Source: Gammaproteobacteria bacterium
GTDB taxonomy: Bacteria; Pseudomonadota; Gammaproteobacteria; Granulosicoccales; Granulosicoccaceae
Reading direction: 5' to 3'
Assembly (NCBI GenBank): GCA_002746645.1
Contig: PDPU01000028.1
Location: 89,906-153,905 of the forward strand
Length of the DNA: 64,000 nucleotides
Below are positions 1 to 14,402 of this stretch, one piece after another. The position numbers and the translations under genes are program-made. Below the pieces are notes generated by a model. It was not told the origin of the DNA, searched no databases, and saw only the letters and a list, made by a program, of their open reading frames with translations. The stretch's first letter is position 1. Each line of letters opens with the position of its first letter.

Positions 1-206
1 CCTTCGGCTGGGAAGCTCTCGTGAATCGCCGTGGCACCACCTGGCGAAAGCTCGATGCAGAGGTGCGCGAAAACATCGATGGCGACGTGGCACGCAGGCT
101 GATGCTCGAGAATCCGAGTCTCATCAAGCGCCCGATCCTCATCCACGACGGGCAGCCGCTGATCGGTTTCAGGGAGGACGAATACCGGGACACCCTTGGC
201 GGGTAG
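1..206 (+). CDS. ArsC/Spx-family reductase-like protein, 3' part
   Basis: C-terminal part of a small thioredoxin-fold protein of the ArsC/YffB family; the 5' end lies outside the window and the frame is open from base 3 (reads FGWEALVNRRGTTWRKL). The visible family signatures are the NRRGTTWRKL stretch and the NPSLIKRPIL motif, where the Arg of the RP pair is the conserved substrate-binding position in ArsC relatives. The N-terminal Cys region cannot be seen. It is upstream of and convergent with tsaB. Members are often annotated as arsenate reductase, but the YffB branch is not shown to reduce arsenate, so the substrate is left open. Confidence 0.85.
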   Translation, partial: FGWEALVNRRGTTWRKLDAEVRENIDGDVARRLMLENPSLIKRPILIHDGQPLIGFREDEYRDTLGG

Positions 207-382
207 GCCGGGTCGCAGCCAACGATGACGCGAAGCCAGCACCCCCACGAAACCAGTACCCGGTTCACGCACCCCGGCCAGGCACTCTGGCCAGGCACCA
301 GCAGCCCGACCGGGAATCTGATGCACTCGTGGTGTCGTGACGGCAGCGTCCAGCGGCTTCCCCCGCAGCTTCGCTTCTCCCA

Positions 383-1171
383 CTACTTCGCGTGCGCGCG
401 CCCTGCCGAGCGCCCTGCCGCCTGCTCGGCCATCGTGTCGGCCACCTTGTCGCGCAGATAGACCGGCTGCAAGGCTTCCGCCGGCAGCAGTGCGCCCTTG
501 TCGAGCGTGTCGGTGGCAAGGGTGAGCAGATCACTCGCTTCGGGCAGGAATTCGCCGAGGTTGTGCGCGCTGTCGATGCCGAGCGAGGCCTCGAGAAGGT
601 CAGCGTAGAGCGCCGCACCACTGCCGCCGATCACGAGTTCGCCTGCCGGCCAGGGAAACTCGTTGATGTGTGGAACACCGGAATCATGTTCCACGACCAG
701 ACGTCCGGCCAGCGCCGCCGGCGGCAGCACCATTTCCTCGCTCAGCGGCACGAGCCGGTCGCCTTCGATGCGTGTCAGCAAGGCATAGACTTCCTGCATG
801 CGTGCATCGATGACGGCAAGTACATGGCTGGGTGCCGGTTGCAGTTGCTCCGTTGCCGCGCGCCGGCACGCTTCCGCAACGGCGAGGAGCGTGGACACGG
901 GAACCACCCCCGCACCCGTGCCCAGCGCAAGTCCCTGCCCCGCCGCAATGCCGATGCGCACGCCGGTGAAACTGCCAGGGCCACGCCCCACCACCAGTGC
1001 GTCGAGTTCGGGCGGAGTGAGTGCCGCTTCCTCGAGCAAGGCACTGATCATCGGCAAGAGCAACTGCGCGTGCTGCTGCGAGGCCACACGATGATCGACA
1101 AACACCCTGTCGTCACGCTTGAGCGCCACCGTACAGGCATCGCTGCAGGTATCGAAGGCCAGCACGTTCAC
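383..1171 (-). CDS. tsaB: tRNA threonylcarbamoyladenosine biosynthesis protein TsaB
   Basis: Non-catalytic ASKHA-fold partner of TsaD. TsaB, TsaD and TsaE transfer threonylcarbamoyl to A37 of ANN-decoding tRNAs in the cytoplasm. At 262 aa it is slightly longer than usual. The family signature GRGPGSFTGVRIG lies at about residues 62-74, preceded by the QQHAQLLLP helix (about 32-40) and an N-terminal FDTCSDA phosphate-loop-like strand. Its ATG overlaps the stop of the upstream helicase gene by 4 nt (ATGA), indicating translational coupling; the same helicase-tsaB pairing is common in gammaproteobacteria. About 175 bp without a recognisable gene follow it. Confidence 0.95.
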   Translation of the reverse strand: MNVLAFDTCSDACTVALKRDDRVFVDHRVASQQHAQLLLPMISALLEEAALTPPELDALVVGRGPGSFTGVRIGIAAGQGLALGTGAGVVPVSTLLAVAEACRRAATEQLQPAPSHVLAVIDARMQEVYALLTRIEGDRLVPLSEEMVLPPAALAGRLVVEHDSGVPHINEFPWPAGELVIGGSGAALYADLLEASLGIDSAHNLGEFLPEASDLLTLATDTLDKGALLPAEALQPVYLRDKVADTMAEQAAGRSAGRAHAK

Positions 1172-3180
1172 GACGACGATACCTCGAGTTCGAGTGCATC
1201 GGTGTCGCGTGCGAAGAAGGCTTCGACCTCGTCCAGATCGCGTGTGATCGGCATCGCCGGCAGGCTGCCGATGAAGAGTTCGCCATAGTCGCGCCCACGG
1301 ATTCGCGGGTCGCAGAGCATCAGCACCCCGGTATCGGTGACGTCGCGGATCAGCCGCCCCACGCCCTGCTTCAGGGCAATGGCCGCCTGCGGAATCTGCC
1401 AGGTGACGAAGGGGTCACCGCCATTGGCCTTGAGGTGACGGATACGCGCGTTCAGCACGGGATCGCCCGGCGAGCCGAAGGGCAGTTTGTCGATCACGAC
1501 CAGTGACAGTGCATCGCCGCGAACGTCCACCCCCTCCCAGAAACTGCCGGTACCGAGAAGAATCGCGTTGCCGACCGACTGGAAGGCCTCGATGAGTTCC
1601 CGCTTGGGCATCTGACCCTGCACGAGGAGTGGCCAGTCGAGCCGATCGGCAAGCACGGTGGCCGCTTCCTGCAAGGCGCGATGGCTCGTGAACAGCAGGA
1701 AAGCGCGCCCGCCACTCGCCTCGAGCACGGGTATCGTGGCGTCGAGCACCGCCTGCGTGTAGTGCCGCTCGCGTGGCTCTGGCAGGTGCTTCGGCAGGTA
1801 CAGAAGCGCGTTGCGGCGATAGTCGAAGGGGCTGTCCACCTGCACCATGCGCGCGGAATCGGCAAGCCCGAGCTGATCGCGAAAGTGCGTGAAGTCACCC
1901 GCGACGGCGAGCGTCGCCGAGGTGAACACCCAGGCCGCCGGCAGCGACGTCATGGCGCGCTGGAAGGGCCTGGCCACGCTCAGGGGGGTCATGTTGAGGT
2001 TGAAACCGGAGCGGAAGGTTTCGTACCAGTGGATGTATTCGTCGCGTGGACCACCTTCGCCTTCGCCGGCAGGGTTGTCCACGTTTCCGCGCCTGACATC
2101 GAGGAGCTTCAGTGCCTCCATCTGCGCTGCGGCGCGGCGATGACAGCTTTCGAGCCCCTTGCCGCGCTCGGCCATGTCGCCGAGTTCGGCATGCAAGGCC
2201 GCCAGCGCATCGGCCAGACTGTCGAGTTCACGGTCGAGTTTGCCGGGTTCACGCATTTCGTCGAGGCTGCCGCGCTCGGGATCGAGCGGAAAGGCCAGAC
2301 GAAAATACCGCACGGCTTTCTCGAGTGCATCGGCCATGTCGGCGAGCGCCGGATTGTCACTGGCATCGACCTTCTGTTCGATGCGCGTGTCTCGCGCGAG
2401 ATCGAAGAGCTGGCGGCTGCTCAGGCGCTGCCCGAAGAACTGTGCGGCGATATCGGGAAGCTGGTGTGCCTCGTCGATGATGAAGGCGTTGGCGCTCGGC
2501 AGGATTTCCCCGAAACCGCTTTCCTTGAGCGCGAGATCGGCGCAGAGAAGATGATGGTTGACCACCACGATGTCGGCCTGCTGGGCGCGTTTCCTGGCAC
2601 GCGTGACGAGGCAGTCGTCGAGATCGTCCGGATCGTGCTGGGAACAGACGTCCTCGTTGGAGACCACGTACTGCCAGATCGGTGCGCCCTCGGGCACCGT
2701 CAGCACCTCGGCAATGTCGCCACTCTCCGTTTCCCGACTCCAGTCGCTGATGGCGTTGAGCTGGGCACGTTGTTCGGGCTCGCGGATGGCCGGGTTCCTG
2801 AGCGCCAGTTCGAGCCGGTGACGACAGAGGTAATTGGCGCGCCCCTTGAGGAGACTCGTGCTGACACCCTCGCCAAGCGCACGCTTCACGAGCGGCAGAT
2901 CGTTGTGGTAGAGCTGATCCTGAAGGTGCCGCGTGCCAGTGGAGATGACCACGCGCTGGCCTGAGAGGATGGCGGGTACGAGATAGGCGAAGGTCTTGCC
3001 CGTGCCGGTTCCGGCTTCGCCGATCAGTTGCCCACCCGCGTCGAGTGCCTCCTGTACGGCCTCGGCGAGGTGCTGCTGCTGCTCGCGCGGCCTGAAGCCC
3101 GTGAGTACGTCGGCAAAGGGTCCATCCTCGCCGAGAATCTCGCTGATCGATTCGCTGTTGATGATGTCAATGCGTGGCAT
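1168..3180 (-). CDS. yoaA: ATP-dependent DNA helicase, YoaA/DinG (XPD-like) family
   Basis: Superfamily 2 helicase of the XPD/DinG group, acting in DNA repair and in resolving replication blocks. At 670 aa it has the usual length. Walker A GEAGTGTGKT is at about 54-63, the DEAH box at 236-239 and motif VI QGVGRLIRD near the C-terminus. The family carries a 4Fe-4S cluster on four Cys; here only C119, C179 and C190 line up. The position of the ligand between the last two is a Pro in a QHDPDD stretch. It is first in a two-gene unit with tsaB (4-nt overlap). Loss of one cluster ligand could mean a weakened cluster or an alternative ligand; the helicase motifs themselves are intact. Confidence 0.9.
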   Translation of the reverse strand: MPRIDIINSESISEILGEDGPFADVLTGFRPREQQQHLAEAVQEALDAGGQLIGEAGTGTGKTFAYLVPAILSGQRVVISTGTRHLQDQLYHNDLPLVKRALGEGVSTSLLKGRANYLCRHRLELALRNPAIREPEQRAQLNAISDWSRETESGDIAEVLTVPEGAPIWQYVVSNEDVCSQHDPDDLDDCLVTRARKRAQQADIVVVNHHLLCADLALKESGFGEILPSANAFIIDEAHQLPDIAAQFFGQRLSSRQLFDLARDTRIEQKVDASDNPALADMADALEKAVRYFRLAFPLDPERGSLDEMREPGKLDRELDSLADALAALHAELGDMAERGKGLESCHRRAAAQMEALKLLDVRRGNVDNPAGEGEGGPRDEYIHWYETFRSGFNLNMTPLSVARPFQRAMTSLPAAWVFTSATLAVAGDFTHFRDQLGLADSARMVQVDSPFDYRRNALLYLPKHLPEPRERHYTQAVLDATIPVLEASGGRAFLLFTSHRALQEAATVLADRLDWPLLVQGQMPKRELIEAFQSVGNAILLGTGSFWEGVDVRGDALSLVVIDKLPFGSPGDPVLNARIRHLKANGGDPFVTWQIPQAAIALKQGVGRLIRDVTDTGVLMLCDPRIRGRDYGELFIGSLPAMPITRDLDEVEAFFARDTDALELEVSSS

Positions 3181-3227
3181 GTCCGTCGCCTCCCTGCGTC
3201 GGTTGCCGCCATCGCCGAAGCGGCGGG

Positions 3228-3710
3228 TTAACGAGCCTGGTATTCCTGAACCTTCTTGTGAGCGCTGCGCACGCCGAGTAGATCACCTCGCTGGTTGCGC
3301 GCGTGTTCGATGATCATCCAGTTCCGATGCAGCAGCGCGCGATTGTCCTTCGCAAAGCTGTTCGATCGCATCGCGAAGTTCTCGGCCTGCGCAGGCTGCT
3401 CGTTGTCTAGCTGGATTTCTGCCGAACGACTCCAGAGAATCGGGCTCTGCGGGTCGATCTCGAGCGCTTCGTAGAGGATTCTCAGTGCCACCGAATCGTT
3501 GTTCTCGCGCCGCGCGCGCTCGGCCGCATCCCACAATTGCGCCACTTCCTGCTCGTCGGTGTCGACGCGAACATCCCTGATGGCGTTTTCGCGCGTCATG
3601 GTCTGTGCCGAACCCGCGCCCTTGCGCGCACCATCGGAACTGGCACAGGCGCCGAGAAAGAGCAGGCCAACAAGGGACAGGCGGAGCATGGTGCGGGTAG
3701 ATATCGACAT
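3228..3710 (-). CDS. TPR-like lipoprotein
   Basis: A 160-aa protein with a lipoprotein signal peptide (hydrophobic residues about 8-20 and lipobox LGAC at about 18-21), so it is probably anchored to the outer or inner membrane facing the periplasm. The mature part has one or two degenerate TPR-like helical pairs (from LWDAAERARRENND through ALEIDPQSPILWSRSAEIQL). No catalytic motif is visible. It lies between the helicase and an OmpA-type lipoprotein on the same strand, with only 32 bp to the latter, so these two envelope genes may be co-transcribed. The specific function is unknown. Confidence 0.75.
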   Translation of the reverse strand: MSISTRTMLRLSLVGLLFLGACASSDGARKGAGSAQTMTRENAIRDVRVDTDEQEVAQLWDAAERARRENNDSVALRILYEALEIDPQSPILWSRSAEIQLDNEQPAQAENFAMRSNSFAKDNRALLHRNWMIIEHARNQRGDLLGVRSAHKKVQEYQAR

Positions 3711-3742
3711 GGGGGTGAGACTAGCAGGAAAGAAGGTTCGCT

Positions 3743-4435
3743 TCAGCTCTCGGCGGGAAGAACGGCTACCACCTTGATCTCGATGCGCCGATTGAGTTCC
3801 CTGCCTTCGGCAGTGGCGTTGACCGCACGCGGACGTGATTCGCCAAAGCCGACGGGCTTGAGCCGCGATGCCGGTATGCCGTTGGCCACGAGGAAGCGCG
3901 CCACCGCAAGCACGCGCTGCTTGGACAACTCGAGGTTGTCGGCCGCAATGCCACGATTGTCGGTATGACCTTCGATACGCACCACGGTGCGCGGGTAGGC
4001 TTTCAGTTCAGCCACGAGATCGAGCAACGCCGACTGTGCATCGGCATCGAGCATGGCATCACCCGGTGCGAACACAACGCCTTCGAGCACACCGTCGAGT
4101 ACCGCACAGCCGCGCTTGTCCACCGGCCTGGGACTCAGCGTATCGGGGCACTCGTCGAACTCTTCGGGCACACCGTCCTGGTCGGCGTCGGGTGTCTGAT
4201 CGGCGTCGCCATCCCGGCTGGCGTCGGGTGTCTGATCGGTGTCGCCTTTCTGATCGGCATCGCCCATTTCCGACATACTGACCGGGTCGCCAGTGGCACC
4301 ATCGAGAGCAGCATTCGCGTCGTCGGCACGTTCGGGATTGCCGCTGCAGGCCGAGAGCAGATAGAGTACGGCGGCAAGGCCGGCCAGGGTACGAACAGGG
4401 ATCAGGGTTGTTGGCATTGATTGCAAACTCATCAT
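3743..4435 (-). CDS. OmpA-domain lipoprotein with Asp-rich calcium-type repeats
   Basis: Outer-membrane lipoprotein whose C-terminal OmpA/Pal domain should bind peptidoglycan non-covalently. The signal peptide ends in a lipobox (LLSAC, about residue 29). A low-complexity Asp-rich linker follows (DADQTPDADQDG units, resembling thrombospondin type-3 repeats), then the OmpA domain with VRIEGHTDNRG and LSKQRVLAVARFL, and the final NRRIEI motif. The start is uncertain: the first two codons are both ATG, and a further ATG six codons in would still leave a signal peptide; no strong ribosome site separates them. The linker contains a 36-bp tandem duplication (see repeat). Confidence 0.85.
   Translation of the reverse strand: MMSLQSMPTTLIPVRTLAGLAAVLYLLSACSGNPERADDANAALDGATGDPVSMSEMGDADQKGDTDQTPDASRDGDADQTPDADQDGVPEEFDECPDTLSPRPVDKRGCAVLDGVLEGVVFAPGDAMLDADAQSALLDLVAELKAYPRTVVRIEGHTDNRGIAADNLELSKQRVLAVARFLVANGIPASRLKPVGFGESRPRAVNATAEGRELNRRIEIKVVAVLPAES
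4184..4255. repeat. 36-bp tandem duplication in the OmpA-lipoprotein linker
   Basis: Two copies of a 27-nt core (beginning GGCGTCGGGTGTCTGATCGG) start at 4184 and 4220, one substitution apart, giving a 36-bp period that is a multiple of three. On the coding strand it encodes repeated Asp-rich DADQTPDA-type units, so copy-number change would alter linker length without breaking the frame. Confidence 0.8.
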
Positions 4436-4444
4436 GAAGTGAGG

Positions 4445-4702
4445 TTATCGGGTTCCGTGGACATGGACAGCGGCCGCATGCGAGAGCCGGTGAAACCGCC
4501 ACCGTCGCAGCAACATCAGCACCGCAGGAAGCCCTCGGAGTGGTAAGAAGGTGGTGACTTGCCTGTCGCCGGCGATGAAACAGCCGCTGGCGTCGAGTCC
4601 GGTGAGCATCCGAAACCCACCGTCGACGAGCGCCTGACCGTCATCGTCGCGCGCCGTGATCTCGAGTGCGTCGGGGATGGTGTCGTCATGGCTCGGTGAG
4701 GC
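4445..4702 (-). pseudogene. Open frame continuing in phase after the guaA stop
   Basis: Directly after the guaA TGA the same frame stays open for about 86 codons to a TAA at 4445-4447, and the codons look protein-like (reads DDTIPDALEITARDDDGQAL early on). There is no ATG until the FRMLTGLD stretch, and no ribosome site was found. It could be the remnant of a small gene that followed guaA, or chance openness in high-GC DNA. The residues weakly suggest a small thiol-oxidoreductase-type (DUF393) tail, but this is not a confident match. Otherwise nothing is seen between guaA and the OmpA gene. Confidence 0.3.
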
Positions 4703-9354
<4,652 letters not shown>

Positions 9355-9427
9355 AAACACGCACCGACCTGTCTCGTCACGCGGCGGCCCTGCCCTGATG
9401 ACAACCCTTGATACGGAGTGGAAACAC

Positions 9428-9456
9428 TTGCAAAATGGCTTCGATTCCTGTATAAC
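9428..9456 (+). promoter_or_regulatory. Sigma-70-type promoter of dksA
   Basis: TTGCAA (9428-9433), a 17-bp spacer, then TATAAC (9451-9456). Both hexamers are good matches to the sigma-70 consensus. Transcription should begin near 9462, so any dksA start upstream of that point is excluded. Confidence 0.7.
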
Positions 9457-9522
9457 GCCTGGCTTGCTTTCGACCGGCTCTCGAGTCGACGCGAATCCGA
9501 TCTTCCTTCTGCAGAAATCCTC

Positions 9523-10662
9523 ATGGCATCGAGTTCTGATCGTTGTTCCGCCGATCGCGACACGCATCGCGATTCCACCCCTTCCGCATCCGGCAAGGTC
9601 ATGGCTGCCGCAAGAAAGGCCCCTGCCAGCAAGAAGATAGACGGCAGCACCGAGGCAGGAAAGACGGCGGCCGACACCGTGGCCACTGCAAGAAAGAAAC
9701 CGGCAGCAAGGAAGGCGACGGGCAAGAGCCCGGCGAAGAAGACCGCGGCGAAAAAGGCATCGGCCAGCAAGGCGGCCGCCGGCAAGAGCACGGGCAGCAA
9801 GACCGGTGGCAAGAAGCCCACGGCGAAGAAAACCGCCTCGGGAAAGGCACCGACGAAGAAGGCGGCAGCGAAAAAGACAGCGGCAAGGAAGACAGCGGCA
9901 AAGAAGGCAACGGCGAAGAAAGCAGCGGCGAAGAAAGCAGCGGGCAGCAAGGCGGCAGCTGAAAAAGCCACCGCGAAGAAGGCCTCGGCCAGCAAGACAA
10001 CGGCGAAAAGGAAGGCAGCAGGCAAGACAACCGCCAGCAAGACGAAAAAGGGCAAGACCGCCGCGAAAGAGACGGCGTCGTCCACGACCGCCGGCAAGAC
10101 CGGATCGCGGAAACCCTCTGCCGCGGCTAAGGCTTCCGGAGCATCGGCCGCCAACAAGTCGGCCAATGCCTCGAGTGACAGCAACAAGGATGCACTCGTG
10201 GAGTCGAAGGACGCCAAAGACGAGAGCAATGACGTGAATCTTGCCGAAGCCGGCGCAAGCCGCAAACCGCAACTGGTGCGCTATGAGCGCCATGGCCACT
10301 ACATGACGCCTGAGCAACTGCAGTATTTCCGCGACAAGCTTGCCGCCTGGAAACTGCAACTGATGGAAGAGGTTGACCGCACCGTCGGCCACATGAAGGA
10401 CGATGCGACCAACTTCCCCGATCCCAACGATCGCGCCACGCAGGAAGAGGAGTTCAGCCTCGAACTTCGCACCCGCGACCGTGAGCGCAAGCTCATCAAG
10501 AAGATCAACGATGCACAGAAACGCATCGACGAAGACGAATACGGCTACTGCGAAGCCTGTGGCGACGAGATCGGCATCGCCCGCCTCGAAGCCCGCCCCA
10601 CGGCCGAACTCTGCGTCGACTGCAAGACACTCGAAGAAATCCGCGAGCGTCAGATCGCCTGA
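9523..10662 (+). CDS. dksA: RNA polymerase-binding factor DksA with N-terminal histone-H1-like Lys/Ala tail
   Basis: DksA binds the secondary channel of RNA polymerase and, with ppGpp, controls rRNA and stress promoters. The C-terminal 130 or so residues are a complete DksA: the coiled-coil tip motif DPNDRA, the conserved FSLELR helix, and a zinc finger with C343, C346, C364 and C367. In front lies about 225 residues of Lys/Ala/Thr-rich sequence with many AKK units, like the C-terminal tail of histone H1, probably disordered and DNA- or RNA-binding. Start chosen at ATG 9523 (379 aa), as a promoter lies just upstream; ATG 9601 is the alternative, and an open GTG at 9418 falls upstream of transcription. 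gluQ follows after 27 bp. Confidence 0.93.
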   Translation: MASSSDRCSADRDTHRDSTPSASGKVMAAARKAPASKKIDGSTEAGKTAADTVATARKKPAARKATGKSPAKKTAAKKASASKAAAGKSTGSKTGGKKPTAKKTASGKAPTKKAAAKKTAARKTAAKKATAKKAAAKKAAGSKAAAEKATAKKASASKTTAKRKAAGKTTASKTKKGKTAAKETASSTTAGKTGSRKPSAAAKASGASAANKSANASSDSNKDALVESKDAKDESNDVNLAEAGASRKPQLVRYERHGHYMTPEQLQYFRDKLAAWKLQLMEEVDRTVGHMKDDATNFPDPNDRATQEEEFSLELRTRDRERKLIKKINDAQKRIDEDEYGYCEACGDEIGIARLEARPTAELCVDCKTLEEIRERQIA

Positions 10663-10689
10663 TCGCCCGGTACGCCGCGTAGCGACGCC

Positions 10690-11601
10690 GTGCTGACCGG
10701 CCGCTTCGCACCGACACCCAGCGGTGCGCTGCACGCGGGTTCGCTCGTGGCCGCGCTGGCATCCTGTGTCGATGCACGTCAGCAGAAAGGCCGCTGGCTG
10801 CTGCGCATCGACGACACCGATACCCCGCGTATCGTTGTGGGCGCCATCGAGCGATTCGTACCCGACCTTCGTGATCACGCGCTGGAACCCGATGCGACAC
10901 TGCGTCAGTCGGAGCGTCTTGAGCACTATCGGGAAGCCACGCGGGAACTTGTCTCACGAGGCCTCGTGTTCGCCTGCCACTGTTCGCGCCGCGAACTCAT
11001 GCCAGGCACACCCTACCCGGGCACCTGCCGCGCCAATGTGCTCGACGAGGCCGCGTTCGACGCGTGGCTTGCGGGCGCCCGGGGAAGCCGTACGGCAGAG
11101 ACAGCGCTCAGGGTCCGCATGACCGCCAGCGACCATCACATTGTCTTCGACGATCGCCTCCACGGACAACAGCGCACGACACGGGCCGCTGTTGGTGATC
11201 TCGTGCTGTGGCGACGTGATGGCGTGCCGAGCTACGCCCTGAGCTGCGCCATCGACGACGCTCTGCTGGTCAGCGACGTGGTGCGTGGCGAAGACCTTCT
11301 CGACGCCACTGCTGCGCAGGTCGGGCTGATGGAAACACTCGGACTGACCATCCCGCGCTACGCGCATGTGCCGCTGCTGTGCGACGCCGACGGACGCAAG
11401 CTTGGCAAGCAGACCCGCGCCAAGCCGATCGCCTCACATCCTGCCATCGACAACCTCGAACGCGCCTGGTCAGTGCTGCGACAGACCACCATCGGTGCCC
11501 ATGAACACCGCGACGATGCGGGACGATTCGTGGCAATCGCCACGGAACGCTGGGATATTCAACAGCTTCAATGCGCCCCGATGCCTCGGCATGACAGGTA
11601 G
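10690..11601 (+). CDS. gluQ: Glutamyl-Q tRNA(Asp) synthetase
   Basis: Paralogue of the glutamyl-tRNA synthetase catalytic core that attaches glutamate to the queuosine at position 34 of tRNA(Asp). It has the nucleotide-binding motif GALHAGSL (HIGH-like) near residue 12, a zinc site CHCSRRE...YPGTC near 98-119, and KLGKQTRAK (KMSKS-like) near 237. There is no anticodon-binding domain, and the length (303 aa) fits the family. The start is GTG. It lies 27 bp downstream of dksA, the same linkage as in E. coli and Pseudomonas, and is probably co-transcribed. Confidence 0.96.
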   Translation: MLTGRFAPTPSGALHAGSLVAALASCVDARQQKGRWLLRIDDTDTPRIVVGAIERFVPDLRDHALEPDATLRQSERLEHYREATRELVSRGLVFACHCSRRELMPGTPYPGTCRANVLDEAAFDAWLAGARGSRTAETALRVRMTASDHHIVFDDRLHGQQRTTRAAVGDLVLWRRDGVPSYALSCAIDDALLVSDVVRGEDLLDATAAQVGLMETLGLTIPRYAHVPLLCDADGRKLGKQTRAKPIASHPAIDNLERAWSVLRQTTIGAHEHRDDAGRFVAIATERWDIQQLQCAPMPRHDR

Positions 11602-11635
11602 AATCGCAACGTAGCCGGTCATTCCGAACGAATTG

Positions 11636-13621
<1,986 letters not shown>

Positions 13622-13692
13622 GGCTCGCAACCGACACGTGAGCGATTCACCCGGGTGCGGGTTGCCAGCATCGCGAATGCCGGTGAACACCG

Positions 13693-14298
13693 GTGACTCG
13701 GCAGATACCGGTGAACAAGAACGCGCCCGACAACGACGATACCGAGCCTTCGGCACCCTCCGACGAGATCAGTGACGGCGATCTGTTTCTCGCCGCCATC
13801 GGTGACGTCAAACGCCTGCAACACGATCGCGTGCCGCCCCAACGCGGCACGGCACCGCTGCCGGCATCGCGCGAGAGCGTTGCCGAGCGTGACGATCGTT
13901 CGGTCATGGAAGCGCTTCTCGATGATCTCAAGGAAACCGACTTTCTCGAAACCGGCGAACACCTCGCCTGGACACGGCCGGGTGTGCAGCGCTCGGTGCT
14001 CAAGCGCCTCAAGGCCGGACGTTACGCCATCCAGGGCGAAATCGATCTTCATGGTCTGAAGGTGGCCGAAGCGCGCGTCGAACTGTCCGACTTCCTGCAC
14101 ACGGCACGCGAACGGGAACGACTCTGTCTGCGCATCATCCACGGCAAGGGCCGCCGCCATGCCGACAGCGCACCGCGACTCAAGCAGGCCGTGAATCAGT
14201 GGCTGCAACGCCACCGGAACGTGCTGGCCTTCTGCTCGGCACGCATCAGCGACGGCGGCACGGGAGCGGTGTATGTGCTGCTGGCGCGGAAACGATGA
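13693..14298 (+). CDS. smrA: Smr-domain protein
   Basis: Small MutS-related domain protein with predicted DNA- or RNA-nicking endonuclease activity. The N-terminal half is polar and low-complexity, ending in an ALLDDLKETDFLETGE stretch. The Smr domain then has the IDLHG motif (118-121 for DLHG) and RIIHGKG (about 148-153), the two signatures of the fold. The start is probably one of two GTG codons (13693 or 13711); no strong ribosome site separates them. It follows the acetyl-CoA-synthetase-like gene by 70 bp. The biological substrate is not known for most family members. Confidence 0.85.
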   Translation: MTRQIPVNKNAPDNDDTEPSAPSDEISDGDLFLAAIGDVKRLQHDRVPPQRGTAPLPASRESVAERDDRSVMEALLDDLKETDFLETGEHLAWTRPGVQRSVLKRLKAGRYAIQGEIDLHGLKVAEARVELSDFLHTARERERLCLRIIHGKGRRHADSAPRLKQAVNQWLQRHRNVLAFCSARISDGGTGAVYVLLARKR

Positions 14299-14402
14299 TT
14301 GACGATGATTCATGGGTGACGGCGAACGGGGTGGCAACCGGGAGAAGGCAGCAGCGATGCCGATGAAGCCGTCCCGTACCGCGACAAGGACAATGAGATT
14401 CA

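Noticed and set aside
207..382. Possible small gene between the ArsC-like tail and tsaB
   Set aside because: Short open frames exist but none has coding-like composition or a start signal; a GGCCA/TGGCC pair is too short to call a terminator.
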